DNA of 11,887 bases from Bacteroidales bacterium UBA3868 (GTDB lineage Bacteria > Bacteroidota > Bacteroidia > Bacteroidales > WCHB1-69), in NCBI GenBank assembly GCA_002392325.1, contig DGGS01000219.1:1-11887 (forward strand), in the 5' to 3' direction. Positions 6,978 to 11,887 of the stretch are shown piece by piece. A model generated the notes under the pieces. That model had not been told where the DNA came from, made no database searches, and was given only the letters and a program-made list of their open reading frames with translations. Position 1 is the first letter of the stretch. Each line of letters begins with the position of its first letter. A program made the position numbers and the translations under genes.

Positions 6978-7013
6978 TTGTAAAGTTAGAAAAGTTTATA
7001 AAGTTTGTAAAGT
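6978..7013 (-). repeat. Four tandem 9-nt repeats in the arcC leader
   Basis: On the plus strand, four contiguous 9-mers are seen: TTGTAAAGT, TAGAAAAGT, TTATAAAGT and TTGTAAAGT. In mRNA sense they read ACTTTACAA, ACTTTATAA, ACTTTTCTA and ACTTTACAA. The array ends 6 bp before the arcC start codon, so it forms almost all of the noncoding leader. The first and last units are identical to one in the OTC leader. It could be a translation-enhancing unstructured leader, a protein-binding array, or simple slippage. The sequence does not decide. Confidence 0.8.
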
Positions 7014-7018
7014 CAGTA

Positions 7019-7037
7019 TTTTTCCATAATTGAAAAA
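7019..7037 (-). other. Weak inverted repeat next to the M13 peptidase stop codon
   Basis: TTTTTC (7019-7024) and GAAAAA (7032-7037) pair around a 7-nt loop immediately after the peptidase stop codon. The stem is almost all A-T, so it is unlikely to terminate transcription efficiently. This leaves room for read-through into arcC. Confidence 0.3.
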
Positions 7038-9098
7038 CTACCAAATCTTTGCTCGTTTTTCAGGGGCGAGGTACATCGGGTCGCCAGGTTGGATATTGAA
7101 TGCCTTGTAGAAAGCGTCAATGTGCGGCAGAGTGCCATTCACGCGCCAGCGGCCGAGGGAGTGCGGATCCTCTTTGGTGCGGCGAAGAATCTCTTCGGGA
7201 CGGATATTGGCCGCCCATACGCCAGCATAAGCCAGGAAGAAGCGCTGCTCAGGGGTGAATCCGTCCATGTCGCCTTTGATAGCGCCGTCGGCTTTGGCTT
7301 TCTGAAAAGCGGTATAAGAGACATTCAGACCACCATTGTCGGCGATATTCTCACCCAAAGTGAACGAACCGTTACCATGCACACCAGGGGCCACCTCAAT
7401 ATTGTTGAAATGGTCAACAATCAGTTGCGCTCTATCTTTGAAGGCCTCAGCATCTTGAGCGGTCCACCAGTCGGTAAGGTTGCCTTTCAGGTCATAATTG
7501 CGGCCCTGGTCATCAAATCCGTGTGTCATCTCGTGGCCAATCACCACACCAATAGCGCCATAGTTAGCGGCATCGTCGGCATTCATATCAAAGAACGGCG
7601 GTTGGAGGATGCCTGCGGGGAAGCAGATCTCGTTGGTGCTGGGATCGTAGTAGGCGTTCACCGTTTGCGGGGTCATTTGCCATTCATCCTTGTCAACAGG
7701 TTTGCCGATCTTAGACAAACGGTATGCGCTCTCAAAGCGGCGGGCGCGGAGCACATTCTCATAATAACTGTCGTTCTGGATATTCAAGGCGCTATAGTCT
7801 CTCCATTTGTCCGGATAACCGATTTTAACATGGAAAGCGGCCAGTTTGTCCAGTGCGTTCTTTTTGGTCACATCAGTCATCCAGGTGGAAGCCTTGATGC
7901 GCTCACCGAGAGCCCACTGCAAATTGCGGACCAGTTGTTCCATACGGGTCTTGGCCTCTGCAGGGAAGTAGGTCTTCACATACATCTGGCCGAGGGCTTC
8001 GCCCAAGCAACCATCCACTGTACCAATCACGCGTTTCCAACGCGGGCGGTTTTCCTGTTTGCCGGAAAGAATTTTGCCGTAAAAATCAAAATTGGTATTC
8101 ACGAACTCCTCACTCAAATAGGATGCGGCGGCATCAATCACATTCCATGCCATGTAGGCACGAATCACCTCCATATCAGCTACGGAAAGGATATTGTTCA
8201 AACCGGCAAAGTAGGTCGGCTGGCCAACATTCACTGTATCAATATTTTTCAGATTCAACACATTCAGATACTCATTCACATCGATAGCGGGTATCATATT
8301 CTGAAATTCCACTGGAGTGCATTTATGAATGGTCTGATAAGGATCGCGAAGGGTCACCTTGTCAACAAAGTTCTTGGCCATCATGGTTTCCAGTGCCAGC
8401 ACTCGCTGAGCCATGGATTTCTCACGGCCTTGGAAGTTCGCCAACTTGCTGTAGCCGGAGATCTGGAACATCTTGGTCATCAGGTTCACATATTCGTCAC
8501 GGATATTCTGCTGATCTGCCTCCAGATAGTAATCACGGTCACCGATACCCAGACCTGTCTGCCACAAATAGGCGATGGTCATGTCACTGTTATCGGGATC
8601 GGAAGAGCCGAAAAGTCCGAAGAACGGGTTCAGGCCTTCCAACGACATCATAGCCAATTTCCTGGTGATGCCCTCACGGTTGAGAGCGGCAATATCCTTC
8701 AGTTCCGCCTGGATGGGTTGCGCGCCCTGTTTTTCCAATGTCAGGGTATCCATACCTATTTTATAGAGGTCACCCACTTTTTGTTCAATACTGCCCGCAG
8801 GATTTTTCTGGGCGGAGAGTTTCTGCACCAGATCTTTCAACTGTTTTTGATTGTTCTCCCCAAGCACATCGAAACTGCCGTAACGGGAATATTCAGGTCC
8901 CAGAGGATTGAGTTTCATCCAACCGCCGCAGGCATACTGATAGAAGTCTGCCGTCGGTTTCACTGATTTGTCAAGATTGGTCATCGTGACACCGGATTTG
9001 TTCTTTTTAGGTTTCGCTTTAGTTGCCATAGGTTTTGAACTTGTAAAAATGACAAAAAAGATTGCCACACACATCGTGAAGACGATATACTTTTTCAT
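7038..9098 (-). CDS. pepO: M13 (neprilysin/PepO-type) zinc endopeptidase, exported
   Basis: M13 enzymes are zinc endopeptidases that cleave oligopeptides, usually in the envelope of Bacteroidetes. From the chosen start the product has 686 residues, near the family norm. A signal-peptide-like hydrophobic segment covers residues 4-20. The lone Cys10 sits inside it, so no proper lipobox is seen. The N-terminal M13 domain begins at about residue 41 with DFYQYACGGW at 51-60. The catalytic part has NAYYDP (481-486), HEMTH (H522 and H526 as zinc ligands, E523 as the base), ENIAD with the third ligand E583, and HSLGRWRVNG (646-655). It ends in W686. The frame is open to 9197, but the start at 9096-9098 (MKKYIVF) is preferred. 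The extra 33 codons would cover the promoter-like site at 9158-9166 and precede the signal peptide. The gene is followed 66 bp later by arcC. Confidence 0.94.
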   Translation of the reverse strand: MKKYIVFTMCVAIFFVIFTSSKPMATKAKPKKNKSGVTMTNLDKSVKPTADFYQYACGGWMKLNPLGPEYSRYGSFDVLGENNQKQLKDLVQKLSAQKNPAGSIEQKVGDLYKIGMDTLTLEKQGAQPIQAELKDIAALNREGITRKLAMMSLEGLNPFFGLFGSSDPDNSDMTIAYLWQTGLGIGDRDYYLEADQQNIRDEYVNLMTKMFQISGYSKLANFQGREKSMAQRVLALETMMAKNFVDKVTLRDPYQTIHKCTPVEFQNMIPAIDVNEYLNVLNLKNIDTVNVGQPTYFAGLNNILSVADMEVIRAYMAWNVIDAAASYLSEEFVNTNFDFYGKILSGKQENRPRWKRVIGTVDGCLGEALGQMYVKTYFPAEAKTRMEQLVRNLQWALGERIKASTWMTDVTKKNALDKLAAFHVKIGYPDKWRDYSALNIQNDSYYENVLRARRFESAYRLSKIGKPVDKDEWQMTPQTVNAYYDPSTNEICFPAGILQPPFFDMNADDAANYGAIGVVIGHEMTHGFDDQGRNYDLKGNLTDWWTAQDAEAFKDRAQLIVDHFNNIEVAPGVHGNGSFTLGENIADNGGLNVSYTAFQKAKADGAIKGDMDGFTPEQRFFLAYAGVWAANIRPEEILRRTKEDPHSLGRWRVNGTLPHIDAFYKAFNIQPGDPMYLAPEKRAKIW

Positions 9099-9125
9099 AC
9101 TTATGTTATTAATTACCAATATTTT

Positions 9126-9153
9126 AAAAAATAAAAACACCCCTTTGGCGGGG
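9126..9153 (-). terminator. Terminator-like hairpin between uvrA and the M13 peptidase
   Basis: CCCC (9140-9143) and GGGG (9150-9153) can pair. An alternative stem pairs CCCTT (9141-9145) with AAGGG (9154-9158). On the minus strand the hairpin is followed by a T-rich stretch corresponding to 9126-9137. The stem is only 4-5 bp, so it is a weak terminator for uvrA, or a structure in the peptidase 5' leader. The rest of the 9099-9251 gap holds no gene. Confidence 0.4.
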
Positions 9154-9157
9154 AAGG

Positions 9158-9166
9158 GCAAATATA
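9158..9166 (-). promoter_or_regulatory. Bacteroidetes -7 element for the M13 peptidase
   Basis: On the minus strand the bases read TATATTTGC, identical to the -7 element found upstream of the DUF6913-like gene and an exact match to TAnnTTTGY. No good TTTG or TTG lies about 19-21 nt upstream, so the -33 element is weak or absent. Initiation would fall near 9151-9153, leaving a leader of about 55 nt before the start at 9098. Confidence 0.6.
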
Positions 9167-9251
9167 CACTATTTTTTGGAATCCGCCACTCTTTCACCGG
9201 TCTTTCAGTATATACCCCAAAAAACAGGAATAAAGGACACGCAACTATGTC

Positions 9252-11887
9252 TTATCTGACCAATGTATGATACAGCACCTGGGCCGTATGTGAGCGTTTG
9301 CGTTCAATCAGTTTCTCGGGAGTTCCCTCAAAAACAATACGGCCACCCTCATCGCCTCCTTCCGGTCCCATATCAATAATCCAATCGGCACATTTTATCA
9401 ATTCCAGGTTGTGCTCAATCACCACTACAGAATTGTTGCGTTCGATCAACCGATTAAACGCTTTGTACAATTTATTGATATCGTGGAAATGCAGACCCGT
9501 AGTAGGTTCATCAAAGAGGAAAAGTTTGTATTGCTGGTCATCCTCAAGGGAGAGGAAATAAGCCAGTTTCACGCGCTGAGCCTCGCCACCGGACAATGTG
9601 GAGGAATTCTGACCCATAACCAGGTATCCCAAACCCACATCCTGCAGTGGCGCGAGGCGTTTGAGTATGTTTTTAGTCGTGTCGGTAACCGGCAGTGAAC
9701 GGAAGAAGTCAATCGCCTGGTCGATGGTCATGCTCAGAATATCGGTAATGGTTTTGTCTTTCACTTTCACATCCAGCGCCTCTTCACGGAAACGGCTGCC
9801 GCCGCAGGAGGGACATACCAATTCCACATCAGCCATAAACTGCATGTTAATATGTATCACGCCCTCACCTTCGCACTCTTCGCAACGGCCACCAGCCACA
9901 TTAAACGAGAAGAAACTGGGTTTATAGTTGCGTTGTTTCGACAGCGGTTGCGAAGCGAACAGTTCGCGGATATAGTCGTACGCCTTAACATAGGTCACCG
10001 GATTGGAGCGTGTGGAGCGCCCTATCGGGGTTTGGTCCACCAGAACCACCTCGTTCACTTTGGTCAGATCAGCGTCGATACGGGAGAATGATCCTGGCTT
10101 GTCGCCCGACTTGTCCAGCAGTCGCAAAAGTCCCAGATAGAGTATGTTATTCACCAAGGTACTCTTTCCCGAACCGCTCACGCCCGTGATGGCGGTAAAG
10201 CACTGCAGTGGAATCTTAACATCAATATTCTTCAGGTTATTGGCTTTCGCGCCTATGATTTCAATATAATTGCGCCAGCGGCGACGATGTGTGGGCACTG
10301 GAATGGAGCGGCAAATGTCTTCGGGATAACCGCCTTCCATACCGCGCAGATAATCCGCGGTAAGGTCGTCTGTTTTCTTCATCAGCTGATCAAAGGTGCC
10401 GCTAAACACCACTTCGCCTCCGAACTGTCCGGCACGCGGTCCGATATCAATAATATAATCCGCCGCACGGATTATGGATTCATCATGTTCCACGATCACC
10501 ACTGTATTCCCAATGTCACGCAGGCGTTTCAGCACCCGAATCAGGTTTTCCGTATCCCGAGGGTGAAGGCCGATGCTAGGTTCGTCGAGAATATAGAGCG
10601 AGCCCACCAAACTGCTTCCCAGGGATGTGGCCAGATTGATACGCTGCGTCTCACCGCCCGAAAGCGTGCCGGCGGTACGATCAAGAGTAAGGTATCCTAA
10701 CCCCACATCATTCAGCAAAGTAACCCGGTTGGTGAGTTCCTCCACAATTTTCTGAGCGACTTCCCGCTCGCTGGCGGAGCCGTATTTAAAATGCTCGAAA
10801 TAGTTTTTCAATTGTGACACCGGCATGTGAAGCAACTCCATGATCGTCTTCCCATTCACCTTCACATATTGTGCCTCTTTTCTCAGACGGGCTCCATGGC
10901 ATTCGGGGCATATCTCCCTTCCACGATAACGGCTCTGGAGCACTCGGTACTGTATCTTATAAGTACGGGAAGCCACATACTCGAAAAACTGGGTTATGCC
11001 CTCCACTTTATGTTTCTTATCGCCATACCACAGCAGATTGAACTCATCCTCGGTAAGGTCGTCAATTGCCCTATGAACAGGAAAATCCAATTTGGAGGCC
11101 TGTTTCATAAAGTAAGTCTTCCATTCACTCAGCACATCCCCATGCCAGCATGCCACGGCATCTTCGGCCACAGAGAGAGAACGGTCGGGGAAAACAAGAT
11201 CAGCGTCCACACCTTCAACCACGCCGGTTCCGGAGCACATCTTACATGCCCCATACGGGTTGTTAAAACTGAAAAGATTCACGGAAGGTTCCTCGAATGA
11301 AATGCCATCCATGGCAAACAGATTGCTGAAGGTTTTCTGCATCACCGAGGATTCCCCTTCGGTATGCACTACGCACACGCCTTTTCCTTCCGAAAAGGCC
11401 ACTTGGATGGAATCGGTCAGTCGGGCGATATTGGCGGTTATGTTTTCCGACTTAAAACGGTCGATGAGGACAAACATCTCAGAGGCGCGGTTGGCCTTCT
11501 TCCCATTCAGAAAATCGTCTATTTCAGCAAGTTTCCGGTTGTACACCACCCTGCTGAATCCCTGTTGTTTCAATATGGCCAGTTGTTCTTTCAGTGTTCT
11601 TCCGGAAGGGATTACCACGGGGGCCAGCAGATATACGCGTTTCCCCTCGGGTATCTTCTCCACATAATGGATCACATCCACCACATGGTCGCGGCGCACC
11701 TCCTTGCCGCTCACAGGCGAATATGTATGGCCGATATGGGCGAAAAGCAGTTTCAGATACTCATAGATCTCGGTCACGGTCCCCACGGTTGAGCGCGGAT
11801 TGTGCGACATGGTCCGCTGTTGGATAGCGATGGCAGGAGGAATGCCCATAATGGATTTCACCTCCGGTTTGCGCATCTTGCCCATAA
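9252..11887 (-). CDS. uvrA: Excinuclease ABC subunit UvrA (5' end outside window)
   Basis: UvrA is the damage-sensing ABC ATPase of nucleotide excision repair. It loads UvrB on DNA. The open frame runs off the right edge, so the Met codon at 11883-11885 is internal. About 877 residues are visible, against roughly 940, and the first Walker A is missing. In visible residue numbers, the AIAIQQRTMSHNPRSTVGT segment is at 19-37. The UvrB-binding insertion spans about 60-200. Zinc pairs are C214/C217 and C326/C329. The first signature is LSGGETQR (408-415) with ILDEPS, and the second Walker A is GVSGSGKST (568-576). A complete C-X2-C-X19-C-X2-C zinc module runs from C668 to C694. The second signature is LSGGEAQR (764-771) with LFDEPT (790-795). 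The UvrB-binding region argues against the shorter UvrA2 class. The stop lies 153 bp from the M13 peptidase start. Confidence 0.98.
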   Translation of the reverse strand, partial: MGKMRKPEVKSIMGIPPAIAIQQRTMSHNPRSTVGTVTEIYEYLKLLFAHIGHTYSPVSGKEVRRDHVVDVIHYVEKIPEGKRVYLLAPVVIPSGRTLKEQLAILKQQGFSRVVYNRKLAEIDDFLNGKKANRASEMFVLIDRFKSENITANIARLTDSIQVAFSEGKGVCVVHTEGESSVMQKTFSNLFAMDGISFEEPSVNLFSFNNPYGACKMCSGTGVVEGVDADLVFPDRSLSVAEDAVACWHGDVLSEWKTYFMKQASKLDFPVHRAIDDLTEDEFNLLWYGDKKHKVEGITQFFEYVASRTYKIQYRVLQSRYRGREICPECHGARLRKEAQYVKVNGKTIMELLHMPVSQLKNYFEHFKYGSASEREVAQKIVEELTNRVTLLNDVGLGYLTLDRTAGTLSGGETQRINLATSLGSSLVGSLYILDEPSIGLHPRDTENLIRVLKRLRDIGNTVVIVEHDESIIRAADYIIDIGPRAGQFGGEVVFSGTFDQLMKKTDDLTADYLRGMEGGYPEDICRSIPVPTHRRRWRNYIEIIGAKANNLKNIDVKIPLQCFTAITGVSGSGKSTLVNNILYLGLLRLLDKSGDKPGSFSRIDADLTKVNEVVLVDQTPIGRSTRSNPVTYVKAYDYIRELFASQPLSKQRNYKPSFFSFNVAGGRCEECEGEGVIHINMQFMADVELVCPSCGGSRFREEALDVKVKDKTITDILSMTIDQAIDFFRSLPVTDTTKNILKRLAPLQDVGLGYLVMGQNSSTLSGGEAQRVKLAYFLSLEDDQQYKLFLFDEPTTGLHFHDINKLYKAFNRLIERNNSVVVIEHNLELIKCADWIIDMGPEGGDEGGRIVFEGTPEKLIERKRSHTAQVLYHTLVR

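Noticed and set aside
5962..7037. Arginine repressor (ArgR) boxes in the arcC and OTC leaders
   Set aside because: The leader repeats do not resemble the palindromic TGAAT/ATTCA-type ARG box, so I do not assign them to ArgR.
7089..8966. A 625-codon open frame antisense to the M13 peptidase
   Set aside because: It lies fully opposite a gene with complete catalytic motifs. Its translation shows no recognisable domain, and it is best explained by codon bias leaving the opposite strand free of stops.
11883..11885. ATG as the true uvrA start
   Set aside because: The upstream codons stay open to the window edge, and the family's first Walker A and about 80 N-terminal residues would be missing. 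The Met is internal.
1..11887. A new defence system, mobile element or CRISPR array
   Set aside because: All sizeable genes are recognisable housekeeping or peptidase genes. There are no transposase, integrase or nuclease-like unknown genes, no long terminal repeats and no spaced repeat array.

Overview
The window looks like a chromosomal housekeeping stretch from a Bacteroidales-type Bacteroidetes. Three things point there. Promoter-like sites match the Bacteroidetes -7 consensus (TAnnTTTGY) rather than TATAAT. Start codons are preceded by A/T-rich leaders without a visible Shine-Dalgarno sequence. One secreted enzyme ends in a type IX secretion (T9SS) type A sorting domain. An upstream neighbour of dapA also resembles a Bacteroidetes-restricted conserved protein (DUF6913). 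The species cannot be named. No insertion sequence, phage gene, CRISPR array, tRNA or rRNA is visible.

Plus strand, 1-4855. The 3' two-thirds of lpxD and a complete lpxC (lipid A synthesis) are followed by a strong intrinsic terminator at 1666-1697. LpxC is a stand-alone enzyme, not the LpxC-FabZ fusion common in Bacteroidetes, and neither fabZ nor lpxA follows. A promoter starts immediately after, with its upstream element in the terminator loop. It precedes a DUF6913-like gene, dapA (overlapping by 11 bp) and, 8 bp later, a secreted M14B zinc carboxypeptidase. That enzyme has a transthyretin-like domain and a T9SS C-terminal domain, the same type as Porphyromonas gingivalis CPG70.

Minus strand, 11887-4960. 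Transcription runs from uvrA (5' end outside the window) to an M13 metallopeptidase with its own promoter-like site, then carbamate kinase (arcC) and a canonical ornithine carbamoyltransferase. The leaders of the last two genes share a 9-nt unit, repeated four times in tandem upstream of arcC. The two transcription blocks converge on a bidirectional terminator at 4877-4912.

Functionally, two exported peptidases flank a carbamoyl-phosphate module. The carboxypeptidase keeps the residues that give Lys/Arg specificity, and the OTC/carbamate kinase pair can convert citrulline to ornithine plus ATP. Arginine or citrulline use from peptides is therefore plausible, but no arginine deiminase gene is in view. 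No previously undescribed multigene system is evident. The best second-look items are the leader repeats, the terminator/promoter overlap, the unfused LpxC and the carboxypeptidase.
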